Both the position numbers and the translations under genes were made by a program. This document shows positions 1 to 11,293 of a stretch of 64,000 nt of DNA, piece by piece. A model generated the notes under the pieces. It was not told the origin of the DNA. It did not search any database and saw only the letters and a program-made list of their open reading frames with translations. This DNA comes from Micropterix aruncella (Eukaryota > Arthropoda > Insecta > Lepidoptera > Micropterigidae). The stretch covers positions 43,392,915 through 43,456,914 of the forward strand of contig OX155980.1 of assembly GCA_944548615.1 (NCBI GenBank), read 5' to 3'. Every line of letters begins with the position of its first letter. Positions within the stretch are counted from its first letter, which is position 1.

Positions 1-1850
1 TACATATTGTGATTTTCAATAGTGATTTTTAGGAATATCCTATAAGTATTAAGTCCTATATCCTTCTTTCAACCTCGCATACCTACTAACAGGTGCTTTA
101 AACTGACTACATATTTTCCACAAAATTCCGTATGCTTGAATCCGACAGTAATATATAACATTATCATTTCAAACTGTGCAAAGAGCTTTAAACATTTCAA
201 AGAAGTATGTTTCCATGAGATACATGGCATCCACGTACGAGGATCTTTACCACGATCCAAAACCTCCTCTAAGTAGCCTACCCTCGGAACAAGTTGTATT
301 TCCGGAATTGCGGGGAAGGTTAGTCGGAGACCTTCCTCTGCTTGCAAGCTGCACGAACCGATTACCTTCTGCTTGGAATAAACTCGACTAGCGCCCGTCA
401 TCATTTTACAGCTGATACATTGCTACTCCTCACCATCTTTTGTTTAGTTATTCCTGCTCTGTAAAAAAATACCTTAAATAAATCGGTATAATACCCCAAA
501 ATAATTAGGCAACTTGACAGAGTAAATACTAACATTCCTACGATAAATTCTGTCGATGAAGCGAAGCGTAATACCTTTGCGGTTGTGTAATAATAGAATT
601 GTATTGAAGTGGAACGGATTTTAGGTGAAATCGAATTTACTCGCTTCATTCGGTACGAGACGCGCCGCAGTTATGCAAATGCAATCTTTGGGCGCTACGT
701 TTATCTGTTTCTCTCGTAGTAAGTCCTTCATGGCTGAGGAATATGAACATTCATGATGAAATTAGATGTTATGAAAAGAGAACCGATGAGGTTTCTCGTG
801 ATCAAGTCACTTTATAAAACTCGTCGAGATCAACAAGTACATTACCGAGCTACGGCTAGTTCTATGTAAGACCGGAACATGAATATAAACGCCACTATAT
901 TCTTTGGTCTATTTGCAGAAGTTACACTCTACCCAGCCGGCAATATAAAACTTCTAACGAAAACAAAGACGAAATCATCTCTAAATATGGATCAACAAAT
1001 GATCAACTAAAGCAAGAACAAATAAAAGATCTCTACGCAACGAACAAGAAAACTAATTTTAAACAATATTCAACTTAAACATTGTTACATATGGTACAAC
1101 ACATGATATAATATTTTTTATTCTACGAGCTCGACGAAAACCAGATCACTGCTTTCTTGGCACATTTTGACTAATTATTATAAAGATACCATTCATTTTT
1201 CAAATTGTTAAACAAACGATCCTGAAAGAATATAATAAGTAAAAGAGCATCAAAACAAGTAAGGTAACAAAAAATATCTTGTAGTTTTCGTAGACTTATA
1301 TACTCGTATATATGCTAAGTGAATATGAAAAATTTGTGTTAACGTCAGGGATCTTCATCATTCGAGTAGTCGTAAATCTTGTAGTATTTAATTCAATTCA
1401 AATCAATTCTTTATAAACCGATTACGGATTTCAAAAAAAATGCAGATGTTACCTTGATTACGCTGACAACTACTTAATAAAACTAAAATAACTAAACATT
1501 CTCTAGTATATAAATAACGTGTTTAGGGTGTGCGTGAGTATGTTGAGTGAGTGTATGGGTGTGGAGTGTGAGCGTAAGCGTTAGTTTGAGGATTGGGTAT
1601 GTCCGATATAATGTAATGTATTGTCCGACATATTGTGTAAAGTTCTTATGTTAATAATGTTATTACAAAATGATAATAATCATTGGCATAAAATATAATA
1701 AAAGTAATAATAATCAGTAAAATAGCTAAGAAGAATAGTCAGTTTTCACAAAACGTCTTAAATTGTTTTACTAGCTTTTACAATCTCTACTCCCCTTAGC
1801 ACCTCTGTACCTGTTTAAAATGTTGATATGACCCTAATGTTGACCAAAAA
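1..1850. other. AT-rich intergenic DNA, no gene recognised
   Basis: I read all six frames. The longest open frames (about 110 codons on the minus strand at 69-404 and 82 codons at 401-649) have no recognisable domain and no codon pattern that stands out from their surroundings. No terminal repeats, tRNA-like folds or transposon motifs were seen. A GT-rich stretch lies at about 1530-1590. Confidence 0.6.
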
Positions 1851-1989
1851 ATTAGTTACCGTGTCCTTTCGTATAACCCAATGGTGGCAGGATACATAGA
1901 TAAGCACGTGGAGTGTCGCATGGGAAGAGTGGGAAAATGCGAGTGGAAGAAAACACACAGTGGAAGAAACACGGTTGGATAAATGGCGT

Positions 1990-2215
1990 TAGGGGAATCG
2001 GGCTAGTTGGCCAAAGTGAACGAAGCGGCGCGGAGACGGTAGGCAGCGGCCGTTCCGGAAGTGAAGTCGGCTGCCGTCGGCTACCGTCGGCGGCGGCGTC
2101 GGGGCCGCCCGCGCCCATCGACGGTCTTTAGGGGGGCGAGGGGGCGGTCGGGCGGCTGGGTGGATGGGGGTCGGGGGGTAAGACTGCGCAAACACGAGGG
2201 TGGAAAAAGGGAAAG
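1990..2215. other. GC- and CpG-rich block
   Basis: About 220 bp is strongly GC-rich with many CG dinucleotides and CGGCGG-type repeats, in otherwise AT-rich DNA. The block is open in several frames at once (for example plus 1913-2131 and minus 1989-2228), as expected from composition alone. It could be a promoter or first-exon CpG island, or a foreign or repeat fragment. No TATA box, splice donor or protein motif was found to decide. Confidence 0.45.
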
Positions 2216-3657
2216 AGACCGACCACATGATGCGCTCGCGAAACTACACTGCCTAATTTATATTGTACAAAGTTAGTTTTCACTCTTTACTACTATTGAT
2301 TTGTTCGCCGACCTCGCCGCAGAGCATGTTTCCGTACGCTATGCGGCTGCATTTCATTATAACGCTCTTATAATTCTTCTATGGTCAATTTCATATACAA
2401 ATAATGCGAGATTTGAAGGGGACATTGACTTTACAAGTTTTAGGTCAGATTATAAAGTGATAGTTATCCTAAATATTATTATATCCGCTTATTTGCCCCT
2501 GGTTTAATATAACCAATGTGAAAGGAGGTATGTTTGCCAGAGGTTACAAATGTAATCAAAGACCGCCTTCGCGCAAGATTACTGATTAACATGTACATAT
2601 TTTTTTTTTCATCTTATTTATTATCATTGAAAATATTTTTTAACTCATTCATTGTTTAATAATACCCATTTGGGAAACAGAAACAGTTCTGTTGCCCTTT
2701 ATTTTAATAATTATTTTAATGACAAATATTGCACGTGAACACATGAATAATGAAAATGGTGCTGCTTATAACTTTTTTTTATAGCACGTATTAAATAGGT
2801 AATATTTTTTTATTTAAGTATATTTGAAAAAATCTTTATTTAAATGAGTATGTTATATTCTAATGATGAAAGAAAATGAAAATTTTGCTGCTTACAACTT
2901 TTTATACAGCACATTTTACATACATTTTTATTTGAATAAGTATATACCTAATATTCTAATGGTAAAGGTATTCTAATGAGAAATCAAAAAATGGCCAGAA
3001 GAAGAGAGGCAGAAGATAGAATAGATTTTGTTTCGAAATTATTGTTTCTAGTAGTATTCAATAAAGTTGTAGCGAAAAAACACTAGAAGAAGAAAATCAT
3101 GAAATACCTTTTTCGGGAAATTAAAAGGTACATTATTCCAAAAAATATTAGGTTCTAGGCCCTTTGACCCAGTGGAGGGGCATAGGTAGAGCTGGACGTC
3201 CGGTGGAGAATGCGCCAGATGTAGGTCTACAGCTAGTAGGTATATTTTATCGGAGGTAAGAGTAGCGGTGGAAAGAGGTTTCCCCAAGAAGGTGGCTGCC
3301 CCCACCCCTGTGTGATGTGTTTCGTAATTTTTAGTTTTATGTTGTTTCCAGATAGGTGGGTTTTGCAAGCGAGCAGTTACCTCGCAGCACGAAAGTCAGC
3401 CGGCGCCCTTTGACGAGTTGCCTTCGTGGAATAAAAGCCTATTTTCTTTATGAATTTTCACTCCCTTAATACACCACCATCAATAGAATATTGATGTAGG
3501 ATTGAGTACCAGGTATGCATTGCAGCACCAGGCATATTTTAATTTGTATTACCTACTTTAAAGGTTCCGTTCTAAAGAATGCACCTAGCACCCCATTGTT
3601 AAGACTTCACTGCCTTTATGTCTATCGATTGTTTATTAGCGCAACCAGTTTTAAATC
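2216..3657. other. AT-rich spacer, no gene recognised
   Basis: No coding signal was seen. The interval holds a diverged tandem duplication (separate entry) and a slightly GC-richer patch at about 3160-3440 whose minus-strand open frame (3048-3368) matches no family I know. It ends at the AATTTG-repeat tail of the LINE that follows. Confidence 0.5.
2748..2965 (+). repeat. Diverged two-copy tandem duplication (~126 bp unit)
   Basis: The stretch containing GCTGCTTATAACTTTTT followed by a TAGCAC motif near 2751 recurs near 2877 as GCTGCTTACAACTTTTT and CAGCAC. AT-rich tracts of similar order follow each copy. The copies differ by many substitutions and small indels, so the duplication is old. 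Confidence 0.55.
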
Positions 3658-4071
3658 TATCAAATTCAAATTCAAATTATTTATTGAGTTAAAATTATGG
3701 GTACATTCAATATACAAAAGTCTTAACCTAACTAGGCTGCCGCCTGTTCCAAGGTAGACAATTTATTTTAGTTATCCTAAGAAATCTATAATATTATATT
3801 TATATAAATAATCAAAATCATACTTAATGTAACACAAATATCTTAATTCCCTAATAAAAATTCGTAAGAAAATGTCATGAAAATTGTCAATATTATTTTA
3901 TTTTAAAACATGATAAAAATTAATATATATTTATATATGTATTAAATAATATGTATTAATAATATACAAAATAAATTCACAAAAATTAAAATAAAATTAC
4001 GTTTAGAAATCATCAATTTATATTACTACATATACTATTATGTTTTTATTATAAAGATTATAGAGATTCAA

Positions 4072-7041
4072 TTATTTAATAATGTTTTCAATATCTGCAT
4101 ATGTACAATTTAAGAGGTAGGCACTCAAACTATTTTTAAATTTATATGATATTTTAATGTCTTTAATGTTAGGTGGTAGGCAATCATAAAATTTGGGGGC
4201 AAGATAAGAGAAACTGGATTGGCCAAAAGCGGATCTCCTGAGTGGTATTGCAAATTTTGTTTGTGTCGATCTTCTTGTTACACGAGATTGCTGGCTTTTT
4301 TTCTGTTCTCCTAACTCACTCTGGAATTTAGTGAGAGTTACCAGCACAAACATTTTTCTCACACTCAACACTCTATACTATCGGAAAAGGTCATCGGAAG
4401 AATATGTTTGGGGTTTTTTATTGATCACCCTCAGTATAGCCTTTTGCGCTTTGTAAAGGGTGGCCAGAAGCGTTTTTGCCGCACAGCCCCAAGTTATAAT
4501 GCCATATCGAATAACCGACTCGCAGACAGCAAAGTAGACACTTCTTAGCGTATTGAAATCTAAGATGTTCCGCAAACTCCTAAAGTAATACACAAGTTTT
4601 CTCAGTCTTGCCGCAACCTTCGTTAAATGATCCTCCCAGCGCAGTCTGTTGTCTAACATCACGCCCAAGTACTTAATGGAGGACACCCTGTCGACATTCA
4701 TACACTGGCAATCTTGCGTTCTGATGCACGAGTGAAGCTTAATAGTTGAAGTTGGTTGGTCAGTGTTTGTCTTGCTAAAGGTCATAAAATTCGTTTTACT
4801 TATATTTAAGGTCAATAAGTTTCTATCCAACCATCTCTTCGCGTTTCTCAGTATTAATTCAGTATCGGTCAACAGATCTGCCCAAGTCGAAGACTTGACC
4901 AATAAAACGGTGTCGTCGGCAAAACTGATGACCTTTCCTATTTCCGGGAGTTTGCAGAAATCATTCAGATACACCAAAAAGAGAATTGGACCCAACACGC
5001 TGCCCTGTGGGACACCATACGTTATATGCTGTGTAGAACTATATTCTTCGCGGAGTCTAGTCATCTGCAGTCTTTCTGATAGATACGATTTAAACCACTC
5101 TAGCGCATTTTCTCCGAGTCCGATCCGTTTCAGTTTAGTCATCAGCAAGGGGTGCGAGACAGTGTCGAAAGCCTTCGCAAGGTCGAGGAAGACTGCCGCA
5201 CATTTCTCTCCTTTATCTAAAGATTCTTTGACATGTTCAGTGAGTTCCATTAACGCATCTCCTGTACCGAGCCCCTTCCGAAAGCCAAACTGGTTATGTG
5301 CCAAAATGTTGTATTTGTCTAAAAAACTGTTAAGACGCCGTTTGACCACATGTTCTAGAATTTTACTCACCGTACTCAAGAGTGATATGGGTCTATAATT
5401 CTCTGCGGCCAAAGAATCACCACCTTTAAAGATAGGTGTTATGATACTTGTTTTTAAACATTTAGGAAATACTCCCATTTTTAGGCTCAGGTTAATTATA
5501 TGGACTAGGGGAGAAACTATGTATGATTTTATTTGTTTTAATACAAAAGAAGAAATACCATCCTGGCCTGACGATTTACTACATTTCAATTGGTTTATTA
5601 TTTGAAGTATTTCTGATTCATTAGTTTGTTGCAGACATGGCATAATGATAAGAGCATCCGCTTGTGGGCTATTTGCCAAGTTTACTAGTTGACTCTCGCT
5701 CATTTTTAGGTTCTGCAGGTGAGCATGAGCTAGATTACTACCAACGCTTGCAAAGAAATTATTTAAGTGTTCCCTTATTTCATTTGAATCTGTAGTGGTG
5801 TTTACAATATTCCCGTTTATTTTCATTTTGTTTATATCTACCGGCTGTTTTTCTGTGCTTGTTATTTCTCTAATGGTTTGCCATACTTTCTTAGTATCAT
5901 TTTGGAAACTGCGTAATTTATTTTTATAGTATAACTCTTTCTCGGTTTTAATTAGTTTATTGCAAAGGTTCCTGTATTTTTTGTAATAGATATATAGTTC
6001 GTAGTTATCCGGATCTCTAACCAGCTGTTTGTGAATCTTGTCCCGTTTATGTATACTATTTACAAGACCTCTGGTAATCCAAGGTTTTATTTTTCTACTC
6101 CTGTGTCTAATAGTGCCTGTATTAGTAACTGTGGACTGATCAATATGCCTTTTTAATATAGATATGAATTTTTCGAAAGCAATATCTACGTTTGTCTCTA
6201 TAAAAGTATCTTCCCAGAGTTCAGAGTCTAGTAGGTCAGTGAGTTTATCAAATTCTAGTGTTGTCCTTGTAAATGTTTTGTGATGATTATTTCTTTTATT
6301 TTCGCTTGGAATTATCAGCATAATTGGAAAATGGTCAGTGAATTTACTTTGATAAATAAACGACATACATTTCTTTTTAGATTTTATCATCGCATGGTCA
6401 ATGCAGGAACACGATCCATTTTCCACTCGAGTTGGTTTGTTTATTCCAACTTGAAGTCCAAGCTCAGCCATTAAGTTTAGATATTCGTCTGCTTGCGGAT
6501 GCATTCGGTTTATTATATTAATATTTATATCTCCAACAAGGGCAACATCTGAAAACGAAATACTCATCGACTTTATTTTTGAGCTAATCGATGCAAGGAA
6601 CGGGCTTATATTTTTGTAAGATGGAGATCTATAAACTGCAAAGATACATAACTTATCGTCTATTAAAATTTGCAAGCAGTTTGATTCAGTGACGAGTAGT
6701 TCCGATATGGTAACATTAAGGTTTGATTTGTAATAAACAATGACACCATCGTTCTGGCGCATTGATAATTCAGTTACTTTTACTACATAACCATCAAGGT
6801 AAATAAGCTGGCTTATATTTTTGTTCCAGCATTCAGTTAAAATAATGAGGTCAAAATTTATTTTCAGATCTTCAAGCAGTACTAATAAGGCATCGATGTT
6901 TTTTGAATAGCTCCTAATGTTAACACAGAAAACCTTCAAAGATGGTAGGTTGGCGATTGATTTAATATCTTCGCTACTGCTTATTTCAATGGTATCTATG
7001 TGAGTATAGTCGTCAATTTCACCATTCAAGTCTTTAATCAC
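4072..7041 (-). pseudogene. LINE-A ORF2: endonuclease/reverse transcriptase with a single in-frame stop
   Basis: The first 887 codons are open. The N-terminal ~260 residues are an endonuclease/exonuclease/phosphatase domain, which nicks target DNA for target-primed reverse transcription: VNIRS at 40-44, TECW with Glu70, a YRSPS motif, VGDINI, and SDHFPI-like TDHFPIM. The reverse transcriptase follows with QDGISS, YRPISLL, NQFGFRKG, FLDLAKAFDTV, YGVPQGSVLGP and the catalytic FADD at about 707-710, then KYLG. A TAG at 4378-4380 interrupts the C-terminal tail, and the same frame then runs on for about 100 residues (VLSVRK, SFSYLAPKFY) to the stop at 4072, matching the tails of the other LINEs here. 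Loss of about 100 C-terminal residues leaves both enzymatic domains whole. It is young and barely degraded. Confidence 0.92.
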
Positions 7042-7495
7042 GATGGAAGAATTTACGCATAGTAACTGCAGTTGATTTGTGGACCCTCCCCATGCCAGAA
7101 AATATGTTTTGTGGGCTTGATATCCAATATTGGCAACAGCCTTGGAGTAAATCTACATTAAAATCTAAGTGGTGTACTGCATATTTATAGGATAGCGTTA
7201 AAATAATAAAAACATTTATTATATTTCGCGAAGAATGTAAAATATAATAATTAACAATATATGTATGATTTCTTACTGAAAAAAAGTTTTTTTTTATCGT
7301 AATTAATATAAATATCGAACATAATATAAATAAAATGAATAAGTATTGGAAGCACATAATATAATATAAAATAATATAATCTAAACAGAAGCACATATAG
7401 TAATTATAGGAAGACAGACTAGAAGTGGAAGTGAGTTTTAGCAAAAGTTTTAGTCTAATTTTTAAATATGTTTGGTCAGAACAGGCGGCTAACCG
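7042..7495 (-). other. LINE-A inter-ORF spacer
   Basis: This is 454 bp of very AT-rich sequence between the ORF1 stop and the ORF2 start. A 136-codon frame runs through it (7444-7034) and overlaps the ORF2 start, but its product is a Tyr/Ile/Phe-rich string typical of AT-biased DNA, so I do not call it a gene. Similar spacers occur in LINE-C and LINE-E. Confidence 0.6.
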
Positions 7496-8250
7496 TCAAA
7501 CAGATTTTAATTCCTGAAGTTGTTGTTCATTATTTATGGCGAATATCTTGCTTTCTTTGTTCTGCCGAAGATATAACCTGCCGTTCTTCATCCAGACGAA
7601 TTTCCAAGCATGAGTTTTCGAGTAATTGCGTGCCAAGTAAAATAGATGTCGTTGTCTGTACGTGTAATTTTCAGAAATGAATATCGGCTTTTTGTCTCCG
7701 TTGAAGTTGGGATCCTGTGTATGTAACTTATTAGCATTTGACCTGCTTTGGTTATAAGATTTTACGGCGTCCAAGAATTCATTTCTTGTTTTTATATTTC
7801 TTAACCGGGCGACGACTGTGCGTGGTTGGGAGTATTTTTGGTCGACTGGCGCAACTCGATAAATAATTCTGAAGTCTGTTTCATTTAACGAGAGAGAGAT
7901 GACTTTGCCTATATTCATCAGGATTTTTGCTAGATTTTCTTCTTTGTTCTCAGGAATTCCTCTTATCTCAACATTTAGTTCTTTATTTTTGTACTCCATT
8001 TCATCGAGTTTCCGTTCCATTCCACTTAGTCTCACTTGTAGTTCCGCGTTTCTCTTTTCCATATGAGATATAACTTTAGTATTGCTGTCCACTTGAGAAT
8101 GATAACGCGAAGCCTCGTTACAATGTTCTTCAATATCCTTTAGTTTGTCCGATGTCTTTTTAATCTCAACCTCGATATGGTTACACCTCTTGTTTGTTTC
8201 TGCGATTTTTTCCAGGAGGAATGACATCATCTCGGTATGAAATGTTAGGT
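7496..8250 (-). CDS. LINE-A ORF1, partial: coiled coil plus FP-like C-terminal domain
   Basis: The open frame (357 codons from 8569) is LINE-derived only from about 8250 onward; the upstream ~110 codons are read through the TGTAATTG repeat and antisense to the Tc1 element. The LINE part starts near MMSFLLEKIAETN and has a heptad-rich coiled coil (HMEKRNAELQVRL, MERKLDEME). It continues into the domain resembling baculovirus FP proteins that is common in CR1-like ORF1 proteins: NVEIRGIPE, RTVVARL, FISENYTYRQR and a KFVWMKNGRLYLRQ terminus. ORF1 proteins bind element RNA and form the RNP. The usual N-terminal PHD finger is missing, so the protein is truncated. Confidence 0.8.
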
Positions 8251-8253
8251 ACT

Positions 8254-8340
8254 TGTCTATGTGATTGTAATTGTATATGTATTGTAATTGTCTATGTAAT
8301 TGTAATTGTAATGTAATTGCATGTATGTAATTATAATAGT
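8254..8340 (+). repeat. Imperfect TGTAATTG / TATGTAATTG repeat
   Basis: Short imperfect units of TGTAATTG and CTATGTAATTG are repeated about eight times. The repeat sits exactly between the 5' break of LINE-A and the 5' break of the Tc1-A element, so it may be filler or a slippage product at that junction. Confidence 0.6.
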
Positions 8341-8342
8341 GT

Positions 8343-9366
8343 ATGCCTTCATTACATAGTATAAAAGAATGCCGAAATTTATTTATGTCTGTTTCTCCGT
8401 CTTCTTCTTCCCTAACTCCAAAACGAAAGGGAAAACGCGGGAGAAAACAAATTATTACTCCACGTGGAATACGAATTTTAACAAAAATAGTTAAGGAAAA
8501 CAGGATAGCAACAAATGATACCATAAAAGAGACATTGGGTGAGGCAGGAGTGAAAGTATCCGTGCGCACAGTGCGACGACGACTTCATGATCTCAATTTC
8601 AAAAGTCGTCGTCCAGCGAAGAAGCCAGCTTTGACAGAAAAAATGAAGGAAAAACGCTTGGCTTGGGCAAAAAAGTACAAGGACTTCACTGAGGAGGATT
8701 GGAAAAAGGTTTGCTACAATTAAATATGACAATAATCATATAAAAAAATATATAATTTTGTTTTAACCATATTATTTATTTTGACAGGTGTGCTTTAGTG
8801 ACGAGAGCACATTTGAAATCCTCTCAAATAAGGCCCAGTTTGTAAAACGTAGACCCGAGGAGAAGTATCTACCTGAGTGTGTGGTGCAAACCATGAAGCA
8901 CCCTAAAAGAATAATGGTCTGGTCTGTTATCAGCGTCAAGGGACTAGGAAGGCTTCATATCGTGAAAGGAATTATGCGCCAAGACCAATACACGGAAATC
9001 CTGAAAGATCGGCTGATACCTCAGTTGCAAGAATGGTTTCCTGCTGAACACTGAATATTTATGCAAGATGGAGCGCCATGTCATACTGCTAAATCTGTCA
9101 AGAAATTTCTTTCCGACAGTAAAATTCCTTTGTTGGATTGGCCAGGTAACTCCCATGACCTCAACCCGATTGAGAATGCTTGGGAGTTACTGAAACGTGA
9201 AATATCAAAAGAAAGGATTACAAACAAAACTCGATTAATAGAAAAACTTATCCATGAATGGAATCACAATGCACACCTTAAACAGAATACACTAAACTGC
9301 ATTGAAAGTATGCCACGCCGCCTACGTGCCATCATCAATGCAAAAGGAGGGCCTACTAAGTATTAA
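8343..9366 (+). pseudogene. Tc1-A transposase (DD34E), 5'-truncated, one stop, one intron
   Basis: This is the cut-and-paste transposase of a Tc1 element. The first segment (8343-8708) begins near a GRPR-like KRGRK motif and contains the second helix-turn-helix (VSVRTVRRRLHDL). After a 79-bp intron (8709-8787) the DDE domain follows: CFSDES with the first Asp, FMQDGAPCHTA with the second Asp, and DLNPIENAW with the Glu exactly 34 residues later, the DD34E spacing of Tc1. A TGA at 9052-9054 interrupts the frame between the first and second catalytic Asp, and the same frame resumes directly. The N-terminal ~55 residues with the first helix-turn-helix are missing. All three catalytic acids remain, but the gene is dead because of truncation and the stop. 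Confidence 0.9.
8709..8787 (+). other. Putative 79-bp intron in Tc1-A transposase
   Basis: The first exon ends ...GATTGGAAAAAG and is followed by GTTTGC; the interval ends TTATTTTGACAG. Removing it joins DWKK directly to VCFSDES in phase 0, which is the continuous Tc1 consensus at this place. Unspliced, the frame hits TAA within five codons. The donor is weak (GTTTGC) and the acceptor is strong. Confidence 0.7.
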
Positions 9367-9554
9367 GTAAAAATAGAAAATAAAAATATAAATTTATAAA
9401 ATAGGTACTGAAATGTCACAAGTTGTTTTTTCGGTAGTTGTTAGCAATATATAATGCATAATATTAAATGTATATCGTTCAGTTTTGAACTTATAGGCCT
9501 TAAAAATATTTTTTGCTAAAAATATTGAAGTGGTCACATTAATATGGCCAGGGA

Positions 9555-9733
<179 letters not shown>

Positions 9734-9787
9734 AGTAGATAATGCAAATATAATATGAGTATACCATTTCAGAACTTAGGTAGCATG

Positions 9788-9897
9788 AGCATTTCCCAAT
9801 CCAGTCAAGGAAAACCTTCCAGCTATGTAAGTGGCTTTTATAATTTTTATTTTTTTATCAATGTGTCATCCTTCAAACGAATTCTTTAAAAAAGATT
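9788..9897 (+). repeat. 110-bp direct repeat, copy 1
   Basis: It starts AGCATTTCCCAATCCAG and ends near TTCTTTAAAAAAGATT. It matches 10369-10478 at the great majority of positions. The two copies flank about 470 bp of unrecognised sequence. Confidence 0.85.
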
Positions 9898-10368
9898 TTA
9901 CAAAAAACCAATCAAATATTAACAATATTATACAATTTTATCTTATGTTTTGAACTCTTGTAAATATCATATAGCCTTAAGTATAAACTTCTCGACCAAA
10001 AATTACGATTTATATCTTGTTTCATGGGAACGAGCAAATGAAGTATTTTATTTTTATTTTCATTAAATGGCTGGATAGCTAGCCCAGCAATCATATATCG
10101 TCCTTTTAAAGAGTGGATATATACGAATTTCAAATCGAATTTCGATATGTCATTCCACATTTAAGAGACGATTCATTGTGATTTTTTTCATTGTTTTTGC
10201 TTTAATTTGTCTTTAATAAAGACATTTTATTTTGGTTTGCAAAAGGATACGCTTTTGTTTTGAGATGTGGATGAAGGGCGATCGTTCGCTAGCGATAAAG
10301 GGATCATATTAAACCTACATTGCACTGTCGAAAGTAGTGCTCATCCAGACATACATCTCATTTAAATA
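9898..10368. other. Unrecognised unique sequence between direct repeats
   Basis: A minus-strand open frame of 82 codons (9912-10160) has no recognisable domain. No terminal inverted repeats were seen at its edges. Together with the flanking 110-bp direct repeats it could be an insertion with very short LTR-like ends or the product of a segmental duplication. Confidence 0.35.
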
Positions 10369-10477
10369 AGCATTTCCCAATCCAGCCAGGGAAAACCTTC
10401 CAGGTATGTAAGTGGCTTTTATTATTTTTATTTTTTCATCAATGTGTCATGCTTTAAACGAATTCTTTAAAAAAGAT

Positions 10478-10478
<1 letters not shown>
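10369..10478 (+). repeat. 110-bp direct repeat, copy 2
   Basis: Second copy of the 9788-9897 repeat, differing at a handful of bases. Its 3' end runs straight into the next (TA)n array. Confidence 0.85.
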
Positions 10479-10916
<438 letters not shown>

Positions 10917-11293
10917 CAGATGTGGCCAAATTATTATCACCTCTTTAAAAAAACTTATTAATGTAGTTTACAAAACTGCAGCTGCATCCTTGTTCTAAAT
11001 TGGCATGTTGTTTGCAAAGGTTACCTGAAATACCAAGAAGTAATGCAATACAAATATCATATTTTTGAAATTACACCTTTCCGGGAGCAATTATTAACTG
11101 AATGGCCTTTTTCGGGAGAGCAACAGATTAGAGTTGTTATTGTTTTGCTAGTTAGTTTCAGTTACAAAGTGCTTTCATTTTATGGTTCCTGTGCGGTATT
11201 TAAGGACTAGCATCTAATCGATGATTTTCAATCTCATTTGAGGCTTTGAACAGTGAACTTGAGAGTGGTTTTTTGAATTTTGCAAAATTGAAT

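Larger units (their letters stand above)
3658..8250 (-). mobile_element. LINE-A: CR1-like non-LTR retrotransposon, 5'-truncated
   Basis: On the minus strand the element reads ORF1 (8250-7496), an AT-rich spacer (7495-7042), ORF2 with an apurinic endonuclease and reverse transcriptase (7041-4072), and a 3' UTR ending at 3658 in an AATTTG hexamer repeat. The same kind of 3' tail (CAAATTCAAATTC on the plus strand) ends LINE-D at 39469, so the two are related. The 5' end stops inside ORF1: the coiled-coil/FP part is present, but the PHD-type zinc finger seen in LINE-C ORF1 is missing. The junction is followed by a TGTAATTG repeat and a truncated Tc1 element. No clear target-site duplication was found. 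Confidence 0.9.

Noticed and set aside
69..404. 111-codon minus-strand frame
   Set aside because: No domain, no supporting signal, and no relation to neighbours.
7034..7444. 136-codon minus-strand frame overlapping LINE-A ORF2 start
   Set aside because: AT-bias product rich in Tyr/Ile/Phe; treated as inter-ORF spacer.
8251..8569. N-terminal 110 codons of the frame containing LINE-A ORF1
   Set aside because: Read antisense to the Tc1-A gene and through a short repeat; not part of the LINE protein.
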